Positions 1 to 7,981 of a stretch of DNA of 32,245 nucleotides are shown here, in pieces (position 1 is the stretch's first letter; the number at the start of each line of letters is the position of its first letter). Location: NCBI GenBank assembly GCA_905480385.1, contig CAJQQC010000166.1, positions 1-32,245 of the forward strand, written 5' to 3'. The stretch is from an uncultured Winogradskyella sp. Its GTDB lineage: Bacteria; Bacteroidota; Bacteroidia; Flavobacteriales; Flavobacteriaceae. Both the position numbers and the translations under genes were made by a program. The notes beneath the pieces were generated by a model. That model did not search any database and was not told the origin of the DNA. It saw only the letters and a list, made by a program, of their open reading frames with translations.

Positions 1-1177
1 GGTCGTTATTGCGAATATCTGCTGCACGTTCTAATAAGTTATATGTTGTCAATCCATCTTGATTAACATCACACTCTGTTTGGATGATATCAGTACCAAC
101 AGGATTTGCTGCATACTCCACAATGACTTCGCCATTGGCAATGCATGTTCCATCGAGATTAACCTCTAATGTATATGTTCCGTCTTGTGTAACTTCATAA
201 GTCCCACAATTATTACATCCAATAGGTTCTGACTGCACTAAAACACCATTTCTGAACCAGTCGTAACCATTATTACCATCAATATTACCATCAAGTGTTA
301 GAATTTCTCCTTCACACAAAGGATTACCTGTGGCCAATAATCTGTTTTGTCCTAAGTCTCTTGAGGCTTGAAAACTGCCAGCTTCTAAAAATACAGCTGA
401 ATCGAAACGTGGATTAAATTCATCTGCTATAACTAGTTTAATACTATAATTTACTCCTGGAGTAATTGTTGATGTAGCTGTTAATACAGCAGTTTGTCCA
501 TTAAAGTTTGTTGGAGAAATAGCAGGATTGATTTCGTTGAATTGCCCAAAAAACCCTTCATTGAGCGGTGGACAACTTCCAGGAACACCAGGTGTTACTG
601 TTGTTACTTTTACTGGTGTAGTTGTACCAGGCACTAAAGCAATATTTCTAAAAGGTTCGCTATTATCACTAGGCTTAATTAAAAACCCAAACAAATCTGA
701 AAAATCACAAGTAAAAGGATTGTTTTCTCTATACTCTTCAGAGGCAAATAGATATCTAAAGCTAATTTGACTAGTTATTGCTGTAAAACTAAATTCTAGA
801 ATTGTAGCATTGAAAGTACCCGTTTCATCTAGTGCAATTTCTAAATCAGTGTCCCCATTCCAACCAGGTGCATTATCATCGCTTAAAGAGTCGTTTGGTC
901 CAGGAACATTACTTAATCTACCAGTACTTAAAACAATACCACTTTGAAATGGAAAAGTTGTGTCTGCAGCATCAAAAGTTCCATAACTTAATTCTGTACC
1001 TCCAAAATCTCCGCTTTGCGCATTTGTGACCATAATATTGTCAATACAATCACTATCGATTAAGACATCTTCAATAAGTTGTTGTGCATTAAGGGACTGG
1101 CTATCTACAGTTATATTTTGAGTAGTTGCATCAAAAAAAAACAGTAAAAAAAAACCTAATAAAAAATACTTCATCAT
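1..1177 (-). CDS. Secreted choice-of-anchor L domain protein, 3' end beyond window (partial)
   Basis: The reading frame is open from the start codon to the left edge, giving 392 residues with the C-terminus missing. It begins MMKYFLLGFFLLFFF, a signal peptide, so either of two adjacent ATGs (1177 or 1174) could be used. Residues about 25-270 resemble the choice-of-anchor L domain of the 1610-aa neighbour, sharing the blocks FASEEY/LASEEY, NIALVPGT/NIAVVPGT, IKLVIAD and DSAVF. An Ig-like segment follows (LCEGEILTLDGNIDGNNGYDW), then the opening of the CDxDxDG-type repeat (ECDVNQDGLTTYNL). By analogy it should be a large T9SS-exported surface protein with more repeats and a type B sorting tail outside the window; that is inference. 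The signal-peptide codons contain two runs of nine T (A9 on the plus strand, 1133-1141 and 1146-1154). It lies 74 bp downstream of the 1610-aa gene and has its own -7 box. Confidence 0.85.
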   Translation of the reverse strand, partial: MMKYFLLGFFLLFFFDATTQNITVDSQSLNAQQLIEDVLIDSDCIDNIMVTNAQSGDFGGTELSYGTFDAADTTFPFQSGIVLSTGRLSNVPGPNDSLSDDNAPGWNGDTDLEIALDETGTFNATILEFSFTAITSQISFRYLFASEEYRENNPFTCDFSDLFGFLIKPSDNSEPFRNIALVPGTTTPVKVTTVTPGVPGSCPPLNEGFFGQFNEINPAISPTNFNGQTAVLTATSTITPGVNYSIKLVIADEFNPRFDSAVFLEAGSFQASRDLGQNRLLATGNPLCEGEILTLDGNIDGNNGYDWFRNGVLVQSEPIGCNNCGTYEVTQDGTYTLEVNLDGTCIANGEVIVEYAANPVGTDIIQTECDVNQDGLTTYNLLERAADIRNND

Positions 1178-1195
1178 TGCATTTGAAAAGGTATG

Positions 1196-1203
1196 CAAAT
1201 ATA
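1196..1203 (-). promoter_or_regulatory. Bacteroidota -7 promoter element (TATATTTG)
   Basis: On the minus strand this reads TATATTTG, an exact fit to the Bacteroidota sigma-factor -7 consensus TAnnTTTG. It sits 18 bp upstream of the start codon at 1177, implying a leader of about 12-15 nt. I see no clear -33 TTG at the expected distance. Confidence 0.45.
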
Positions 1204-1251
1204 AGAATAGCTAAAGTTAGGATTTTTTATAAGTTGTTAAATTTTGGCAGA

Positions 1252-4200
1252 TTATCTTCTTAGTGCAAAATGTCCTGTAGCTGTAAACTCAATAGTACCT
1301 TGTTTTACATCAGCAGACCACCAATAATCGTTAGTGGGCATTCTTTTACCATTGTATGTACCATCCCAACCTTGCGAATTATAATTTAGTTGTTTTAGCA
1401 ATTTACCATATCTATCAAATATATAGACAACAGTTCCTGGAAGTGTCTCAACTCCTATAATATGCCACGTATCAAAAGCACCATCGTTATTTGGTGTCAT
1501 AAATTTTGGAGCATCGATGACTAAAACTTCTTTTGTAACCGAAGAACAACCATTTTGGTCAATAATTGTCAGCGTATGATAGCCCAGGTTTACGTTTTCG
1601 AATATTCCAGAAGTTTGAGGTTCCATATCATCTAACTGAAAAAGATAATCTCCAACACCAGTCACAGTAATTGTAATATTATTTGGGTCTGAGAAATCTA
1701 CTGTTTCTACAACTTCTATATTGGCAGGTTCAGATATAATAACATCAAATTCACTGCTTGCAACACATCCATTAGGAGTTGTTACTCTTATACTATAAAC
1801 CCCATTTTCGGTAATTTCAATTTCAGAAGTCATTTCTCCTGTAGACCACAGATATTCGTCATTTGAAAAGCCGGTTGCTGCGGTTACAACAAGAGGAAAA
1901 TTTTCAGGGCAAATGGTTTGTGTACCGATATCAACTATTGGTAATGGATTGATAATGATATCAAATTGTGTGATGCTATAACATTGTGTTTCTGTATTTG
2001 TAACTCTAACATATATTGTTTCTCCATTTGTGGCATTATAGTTTTCTAAAATAGCGTTTGTATTAGTGTTTGCATCAGATTCAGTATTATAATAGCTAAC
2101 CAAAAGAAATGTTGGGTTTTGTGTACCTAACACATCATTGGTCTGTGTTTCTAAATCAAAAAGTAACTGACCGTCATCATTGTCATCACAAGATTCAAGA
2201 CTACCAGGCATGTTTGCAATTGGTCGTTCATTTACAACTAGCATAAACGGATAGACATAGAAACAACCTGTGGCAGAATTTTCAATACGTGCAAATAAAA
2301 TATCGCCATTTGTTTGGTAGTTATAATCGCTACTTATTTGATTTGTGTTAGAAATCGCATCTTGCTCGTCCACAAAATAGGTAATGATAGAATTTCCTAT
2401 ATCATCAATGATTATGCTATTAATAAGGTTTAAGTCATAGGTGTCAGTGTCGTTATCACATATTTCTGTAGAACTAAAATCATTAAATGCTGGCGGTACA
2501 TTTACGATTAGCTCGATAGGTAAAATAACAGGGCAATTAAAATCTGTATTAGTCACTTTTACAAACACTGTTTGCGGATTAGAAGTGTTTTCAAAATTTT
2601 CTGGATTTGTAATTGTATTCAAATCATTTTCTGCATCAGCAATAGACGTAAAGTAAGAGACCACCACATTGTCTTGCCTTATATCTAAAATGTTGATTTC
2701 TGCTTCTGTCAAATCCCATAAAATACTGCCGTCGTAATCGACATCACAATCTTCAAAAGGGCTTATTTCTGTTACTGTAGGAACCGGAATAACATTAACA
2801 ATAAAAGATGTATTTGAAGTACAAATACTTCCATTTGCTATGGATGCAAAAATTTCTTGAGGATTACTTACAGTTGTATATACTTCTTCAGTTATTGGGT
2901 TTGTTCCTGCTAAGAAGTCTTCTTCTGAAGCATAAAATGTAATATCTAAATCTTCAGAAATACCGTTACTAATTTGTGCTGCTTTGTCGTTTAAGTTAAT
3001 CGGTGCAAATGTGTCATTAGAACTATCATCACATTCAAAAATATCTGTTGGCATATTAAATTCTGGATTTGTACCGACATTTAATGAAAAGGAGCCTACA
3101 CCAAAGCAATCTTGGTCAGTTAGGTTTTGCACTCTAGCAAAGATGATTTGCGGATTTTCTGTATTCTGAAAATTACTGTTTTTGTCGATAGGATTTGTAC
3201 CTGTATTGGCATCAGATTCTGTTAAAAAGTACAGTACTTCTTTGCCTGTTTGACCATTTAATATTTCTATATCCTTAGAATTCAATAAAAACTCTCCAAT
3301 ATTATCTGTATTATTTTCACAAAATCTAAATTCTGATATTACAGGAAGGATAGGTAATGTGTTAACTGTTATGGCTATATTTTCTGTAGAAATACATCCA
3401 GTAAGAGTACTTTCTACTCTCGCAATAACAGTCTCAGTTTCTGCGTTATAATTTTCTGGTTCTCTAAGTGAATTTGTTCCGCTATTAGCATCAGTTAGTG
3501 AATTGTGAAACGTAATTATAAAGTCCTGAGTTGATGCTGTAATTTCCGTTATAGAATCTTCTAAATTAACTACAAAGAAACCGTCCTGGTCATCGTCACA
3601 AATAATTATTGGGTTTGGAGAACTTGTTAAAGGCGGTGGATTTACTAAAATATCAAAACTAGAAATATCTGAACATGACGTTGTTGTTGATGTGATAGAT
3701 GCAAAAACCATGAACGAATCTTGAGTGTTCTGATAAATTGTAGGTAGTTGGTTTGTATTATCTTCTGCATCTTGATGTGTTTCAAAATAAGAGACTGTAA
3801 ATCCCGGTTGATTTTGAGTAACTAATCCATCATAATCAGATAAATTAATTGTTGTACGCATATCTTGATCTGTATCACAAACGGTTTGTTGCACTAAATC
3901 TGGAAACTCTGTAATTGGAATTAAATCTAAAATGACTTCTTCAATTTCTGTACATGTTGGACTTGTCAGCGTTAAGTATAACGTCTGAGGAATGCCAGGC
4001 GGAGAATAGTCTACGCTTGTATCTATTGCATTCAAGTCATTATCTCTATCGTTTTCTGTCTCGTAAAAAGTAATGGATACATCAGGGATGTCTCCTAATA
4101 TCATTCCAGGGACATTTAGAAGGTCAAAAGCTTCAGAATTATCATTATCAATATCACATATGGTAATATCTGAAAAGTCTGGGCCAGTGAGTAGCAAGTT

Positions 4201-6084
4201 TGTATGTAACTCAATTGGTGCTATTGATGGACAACCGTTACTGTCTACTACACTGATATAGACAACCTGTACTTCTGTTGCAGTATTATTAAAGTTTGTT
4301 GGATTTGGAATAGGATTATTTCCATTTAGGGCATCTTCTTGTGTTGTATGATAAGTTACAGTAACTCCCGTAAGTCCATTCAAGATATCTGCCTCAACGT
4401 CTGTGATGTCAAAACTTGCAAACCCATCATAATCGCTATCACATGCATCGACGTAATAGTTTTGATTGTTTTCTATTTGTGGAGGTGCTAAAACCGCAAT
4501 ATTTAGTGTCGTTGTAGTGTTACAACCCGATTGCGAATTTACTATATTAATAAAGACTTGGTCGTTGACACCACTGTTTACATAAGGCATTGGTATTGGA
4601 GTAATTCCTGCATCAGCTTCAACTTGTGTGTAATGATAGGTAACAACAAGATTGGGTTGACCGTTTATCAAACCATTATTTAACGCATTTAAATCTATTG
4701 TTGTAAATCCATCAACCACTTGGTCATCACAGACATCTAATGTTTGTGGAGGAATTGTATCTGGTCTAGTATTAACAGTTATTTCGAACTGATTTATTGC
4801 CAAACATCCTGTGTCTACATCTATTATGCGAACATATATGTGTTGAGGATTTGTTGCATTTTGATAATTTCCGGATATAGGACTAAGGTTATTTTGGGCG
4901 TCAGGTAATGAGGTATGGTAACTAACATTATAATTACCGGGAGCAACAGAATTTATTGCCTCTTGTGTTTTTGAGTCAAGGTCAAAAAGCTCTACACCAT
5001 CATTACTTGGATCGTCACAGACATCCATATTGGACATTGGAGTAGTACTTTGGGTATTACTAAGGTTCACAATCACCTCGTCTTCAATAGAACAAAAGTC
5101 CGAACCAAGTGGTATTGTTATTAAAACCCTATATATACCGCTTTGTAAAACCTCGTAGCTAGGCTGGCTGGCACTTGCTATTTGACTACCATCCAAAAAC
5201 CATTGGTATTGTGCATTAGGGTTATTAATATCACCATTGAGTGAGAAACTGTCTGCACATGTTGTTATGTCTGCTCCTAAATCTACTGTTGGTGTAAAAC
5301 TATTGGCTTCAATAAACACTGCGGAGTCGTAATTACTGTCAGATTGATCAGCAATTACTAATTTAATTTGATAAGTCACATTTGGTATAATACTAGCACT
5401 AGCAGTTAATGTTGTTGTTCTTCCGTTGTAGTTGGTGTCACCAATGTTATATCCATCAAAAAATTGACTGTTCTCTTCTTGACAAAAACCATCAATTTCA
5501 TCATGAATTGTAGTAGTATTTACAGTTGTATTTGTACCAGGTACTACTGCAATATTTACATAAGGGTTTCCTGATCCAGCCTCTCTTATCAATAAAGCAA
5601 AACCATCTGAATATTGACAAGGAAAGTTGCTAAAGTACTCTTCTGATGCAAGGATATAGTTGATTTGTAATGAATTTGAGATTGATGTAAAGTCAAATTC
5701 AATGGAGGTTGCATTTTCAGTTTCTGTAATACCTAGGGTGTTTTCTAAGTCAGAATCTGTGCCCCAAGTTTCTTCACCTTCATTTAAAACTTCAGTATTT
5801 AGAGTGTTTCCTGCAGAAGATGCGTTTCCTGTGGTCAGTATCATGCCATTTTCAAAAGGAAAGTTGGAAGCATCTTGTGTAAAAACACCGAAGCTTCCTA
5901 TGCCAATAACATTTCCATTTATAGAAGAATTGACATTTGTTATTTCTACACATTCTTGCGTAAAAGTGGTCTCTACAAGTTGTTGTACAGATAAGGTGTT
6001 ATCAACGGAGATTTGTTGTGCAATTAGATTAAGGCCAAAGAAGCAATAACAAACAAGAAATGCATACGTTTTATTTAATCTCAT
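1252..6084 (-). CDS. Giant T9SS type B secreted protein, choice-of-anchor L head and 11 Cys-paired repeats (1610 aa)
   Basis: An exported surface protein with no visible enzymatic motif; adhesion or matrix function is inference. Order of parts: signal peptide (1-23, ending LNLIAQ); choice-of-anchor L domain (about 40-265); Ig-like segment (about 268-340); eleven repeats of about 95 residues (about 350-1395); a second Ig-like segment (about 1396-1465); a segment like the short repeats in SprB-type adhesins (about 1470-1525); and a type B, gliding-motility-associated sorting domain (about 1528-1610) with MTPNNDGAFDTWHI, YIFDRYGKLLKQL and GWDGTYNGKRMP, ending FALRR. Type B tails direct export through the type IX system. 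Each repeat starts with C-D-x-x-x-D-G or a variant and has a second Cys about 65 residues later. The sorting domain closely matches that of the 1443-aa protein. It has its own good promoter (6141-6171) and a stem-loop in the leader. Confidence 0.93.
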   Translation of the reverse strand: MRLNKTYAFLVCYCFFGLNLIAQQISVDNTLSVQQLVETTFTQECVEITNVNSSINGNVIGIGSFGVFTQDASNFPFENGMILTTGNASSAGNTLNTEVLNEGEETWGTDSDLENTLGITETENATSIEFDFTSISNSLQINYILASEEYFSNFPCQYSDGFALLIREAGSGNPYVNIAVVPGTNTTVNTTTIHDEIDGFCQEENSQFFDGYNIGDTNYNGRTTTLTASASIIPNVTYQIKLVIADQSDSNYDSAVFIEANSFTPTVDLGADITTCADSFSLNGDINNPNAQYQWFLDGSQIASASQPSYEVLQSGIYRVLITIPLGSDFCSIEDEVIVNLSNTQSTTPMSNMDVCDDPSNDGVELFDLDSKTQEAINSVAPGNYNVSYHTSLPDAQNNLSPISGNYQNATNPQHIYVRIIDVDTGCLAINQFEITVNTRPDTIPPQTLDVCDDQVVDGFTTIDLNALNNGLINGQPNLVVTYHYTQVEADAGITPIPMPYVNSGVNDQVFINIVNSQSGCNTTTTLNIAVLAPPQIENNQNYYVDACDSDYDGFASFDITDVEADILNGLTGVTVTYHTTQEDALNGNNPIPNPTNFNNTATEVQVVYISVVDSNGCPSIAPIELHTNLLLTGPDFSDITICDIDNDNSEAFDLLNVPGMILGDIPDVSITFYETENDRDNDLNAIDTSVDYSPPGIPQTLYLTLTSPTCTEIEEVILDLIPITEFPDLVQQTVCDTDQDMRTTINLSDYDGLVTQNQPGFTVSYFETHQDAEDNTNQLPTIYQNTQDSFMVFASITSTTTSCSDISSFDILVNPPPLTSSPNPIIICDDDQDGFFVVNLEDSITEITASTQDFIITFHNSLTDANSGTNSLREPENYNAETETVIARVESTLTGCISTENIAITVNTLPILPVISEFRFCENNTDNIGEFLLNSKDIEILNGQTGKEVLYFLTESDANTGTNPIDKNSNFQNTENPQIIFARVQNLTDQDCFGVGSFSLNVGTNPEFNMPTDIFECDDSSNDTFAPINLNDKAAQISNGISEDLDITFYASEEDFLAGTNPITEEVYTTVSNPQEIFASIANGSICTSNTSFIVNVIPVPTVTEISPFEDCDVDYDGSILWDLTEAEINILDIRQDNVVVSYFTSIADAENDLNTITNPENFENTSNPQTVFVKVTNTDFNCPVILPIELIVNVPPAFNDFSSTEICDNDTDTYDLNLINSIIIDDIGNSIITYFVDEQDAISNTNQISSDYNYQTNGDILFARIENSATGCFYVYPFMLVVNERPIANMPGSLESCDDNDDGQLLFDLETQTNDVLGTQNPTFLLVSYYNTESDANTNTNAILENYNATNGETIYVRVTNTETQCYSITQFDIIINPLPIVDIGTQTICPENFPLVVTAATGFSNDEYLWSTGEMTSEIEITENGVYSIRVTTPNGCVASSEFDVIISEPANIEVVETVDFSDPNNITITVTGVGDYLFQLDDMEPQTSGIFENVNLGYHTLTIIDQNGCSSVTKEVLVIDAPKFMTPNNDGAFDTWHIIGVETLPGTVVYIFDRYGKLLKQLNYNSQGWDGTYNGKRMPTNDYWWSADVKQGTIEFTATGHFALRR
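1940..5030 (-). repeat. Array of 11 tandem ~95-residue protein repeats (stalk region)
   Basis: Inside the 1610-aa gene, eleven successive units open with motifs such as VCDDPSNDG, ACDSDYDGFASFDI, DCDVDYDGSILWDL and SCDDNDDGQLLFDL. They continue with a V(T/S)YH/YFxTxxDA block and a NPQxIYVRVxN block, then a single Cys before the last strand. Both cysteines are present in all eleven units. The units have diverged too far to be a simple DNA tandem repeat. Boundaries are approximate. Confidence 0.85.
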
Positions 6085-6100
6085 CTAATAGTATTTGGGG

Positions 6101-6137
6101 CTGATAAGATTATAACACATATAATCCTTATTATCAG
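6101..6137 (-). promoter_or_regulatory. Stem-loop at the predicted 5' end of the 1610-aa gene's mRNA
   Basis: The arms CTGATAA and GATTATA (6101-6114 read on plus) pair with TATAATC (6120-6126) and TTATCAG (6131-6137). This makes 14 pairs with a 4-nt bulge and a 5-nt loop. On the minus strand the structure begins within a few bases of the start site predicted from the -7 box at 6141-6148. Neither side has a T-tract, so it is unlikely to be a terminator. It could protect the 5' end of the mRNA or be an operator. Confidence 0.5.
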
Positions 6138-6140
6138 TAC

Positions 6141-6171
6141 CAAAAATAATAAAAATAAGATAAAAAGCAAA
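6141..6171 (-). promoter_or_regulatory. Bacteroidota promoter for the 1610-aa gene (TTTG-N19-TATTTTTG)
   Basis: On the minus strand TTTG (plus 6168-6171) is followed after 19 nt counted from the TTG core by TATTTTTG (6141-6148). Both boxes and the spacing fit the Bacteroidota -33/-7 consensus. The predicted transcript starts near 6137 and would have a leader of about 53 nt, long compared with the other leaders in this window. Confidence 0.6.
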
Positions 6172-6192
6172 AAATATCGATGAAATACAAAA

Positions 6193-7971
6193 TTAATAAT
6201 TAATATACACCCAACCAACTGAAGGCTGATAGTTTATATCATTCAGATTTAGAACATAATAATACGTGCCAACAGGTACTAAATTACCACTATTGATTCC
6301 TCTATTAGAATACCCAGACCAAGCCTTATCATTATCACCTTCAAAGATTAGATTGCCTAATCGACTGTATATTTTAAGTTCGTGATTTGTGAATATGTCA
6401 TATAAACCTTGGATATTAAACCAGTCGTTAATAGTATCGTTATTTGGGGAAAATCCTTGAGGTATTGTCGGTGGACAGTTTTCTATATTGAGGTTAAATT
6501 GATAAATTTCATAGCAAATATCTTTTTCTAAACGAATGTAAATGGTCTGTGGATTTGATAAATTTGTATAGTTTTCAATATTAGAAATGGCATTTGTATT
6601 ATATTTTAAATCCTCTAAGTTTTCAAAAAATTGAAAATTTCCACTAGAAAATTCATCAAGTTCTTCAACGAATTCTAATAAATTGAATTCTCCTTTTTCA
6701 AATCCTATGTTACAAGATAGGAGTGATAGTAGTGTAACGGTTTCAGGAATTACCAAAAGAGAAATATCTTCAAATGTCGAATTGTTATTTTCATTAGTTT
6801 CAGTAACTATACCGATTGATGTACCATCGTCATCAACAATTATAGTGAGCATAAAATCATCAGGAACTTCTTCCGGAAATGTAAGCGTAATAGCACCCAA
6901 TTCAGTTTCGTTTATTGGAATGTCAGTTGTGGTTTGTGATTGACCAATAAGTAGATTGTTTGCATAAAATGCTATAGGCGTGTTTCCTGGTAAAACGCCA
7001 GTACTATTAATATTACTTACCGTATAATCTATATCAATAATACGGCTATCACACTCTAGATTAATAGTGTCTATTGCTATAGTTGCATCAGGCAATTGAC
7101 TATTCAAAACAGTTATAATGTTATTAATCATTACAAAATCCTGACCAGAGGTTAAGCTAATGGTAGCAGAGGTATCTCCGATAGCTATGTTATCTTGGAT
7201 ATTATAAACATCGATATCCATGTTAAATAGGTTAGTGGCACCAGTAAAACTATTTGTGCCGTTAAAGGCATTATTTGTAGGGTTTAATGGTGGATTCCCA
7301 ATGATATTTCCGTTAATAGTAAGCTGTTCATTAACCGCTAATGCGCGGTCACCTTCCCAAGCAACGAAACCAATTTTGGCATTATCATTATCTAAAACGT
7401 TGAGGTTGTCTAAGGTTATGGTTAATGATTCTGGTACACTTTGTAAGCCATCATAAATATTCAGTTGATTTAATGGAAGTAGATTATCTTCATAAATAAT
7501 TGTAATTGCCCAACCTCCAAAATTTGTTCCAGTAGGACAAAAAGGAGCTATAACCGAAGAAATATCAAAATCCGAAACTGTATAAGTCGTACTTTCTTGA
7601 ACTGAAATAATATCGGTTACATCAGCAAATGCTGCAAAAAAGACTCTTGTCTCGTCTAATGCATCACTAAAAGTACGTTCTGCTGTTACTTCAATACCGT
7701 TTAGTAAAATGTCAAAATCACCATTACCAGAACCTGCCCAATATAAATAAGCAGCAATCACATTTTGATTAGTGTCAAGTGTTAAATCAGCTGAAGAGCT
7801 AGTGAGAATATCACATAATCCAAAACTTCCATTTTCAGAAATGTTTAGGGTATTGCCAATGGCTGTATAATCATAGCGTCCATTAAATTGATTGAATAAG
7901 GCTATGTCTTGCGCATGGTTGTGAGATGCGAAAAAGAAAAAACATATAAAGCTTATTAATTTGTATTTCAA
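6193..7971 (-). CDS. T9SS type B secreted protein with CARDB-like domain, TTG start (592 aa)
   Basis: A secreted protein of unknown role. Parts: signal peptide (1-21, ending SHNHAQ); an N-terminal beta-rich domain (about 25-300) with AAYLYWAGSGNG, GGWAITIIYED and VAWEGDRAL, which reminds me of DUF3344-like domains (uncertain); a CARDB-like segment (about 300-410) ending in the typical ETNENNNS; one degenerate copy of the neighbours' ~95-residue repeat (about 415-500); and a type B sorting domain (about 505-592) with GFSPNNDTINDWFNI and GTYYYVLNLND. The start codon is TTG. No ATG, GTG or other plausible start lies upstream in frame, the next Met comes far inside, and translation from TTG gives a proper Lys-containing signal peptide. 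It begins 10 bp after the 1443-aa gene stops, so the two are probably co-transcribed. Confidence 0.88.
   Translation of the reverse strand: MKYKLISFICFFFFASHNHAQDIALFNQFNGRYDYTAIGNTLNISENGSFGLCDILTSSSADLTLDTNQNVIAAYLYWAGSGNGDFDILLNGIEVTAERTFSDALDETRVFFAAFADVTDIISVQESTTYTVSDFDISSVIAPFCPTGTNFGGWAITIIYEDNLLPLNQLNIYDGLQSVPESLTITLDNLNVLDNDNAKIGFVAWEGDRALAVNEQLTINGNIIGNPPLNPTNNAFNGTNSFTGATNLFNMDIDVYNIQDNIAIGDTSATISLTSGQDFVMINNIITVLNSQLPDATIAIDTINLECDSRIIDIDYTVSNINSTGVLPGNTPIAFYANNLLIGQSQTTTDIPINETELGAITLTFPEEVPDDFMLTIIVDDDGTSIGIVTETNENNNSTFEDISLLVIPETVTLLSLLSCNIGFEKGEFNLLEFVEELDEFSSGNFQFFENLEDLKYNTNAISNIENYTNLSNPQTIYIRLEKDICYEIYQFNLNIENCPPTIPQGFSPNNDTINDWFNIQGLYDIFTNHELKIYSRLGNLIFEGDNDKAWSGYSNRGINSGNLVPVGTYYYVLNLNDINYQPSVGWVYINY
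6478..6722 (-). repeat. Single degenerate copy of the Cys-paired repeat
   Basis: In the 592-aa protein the stretch from LLSCNIGFEKGEFNLLEF to FNLNIENCPP follows the repeat's pattern, including NYTNLSNPQTIYIRL and the second Cys (DICYEIYQF). The acidic loop after the first Cys is replaced by CNIGFEKG. It is a lone unit just before the sorting domain. Confidence 0.65.
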
Positions 7972-7981
7972 ATTTACTTTA

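Noticed and set aside
528..1029. Small plus-strand ORFs at the left end
   Set aside because: They are shadows of the minus-strand anchor-L gene, which has a signal peptide and recognisable domains.
1940..5030. DNA tandem repeat or CRISPR-like array
   Set aside because: Periodicity is at the protein level only; nucleotide copies are strongly diverged and continuously coding.
6101..6137. Terminator for the 592-aa gene
   Set aside because: No T-tract follows on either strand, and a good promoter lies directly upstream on the minus strand.
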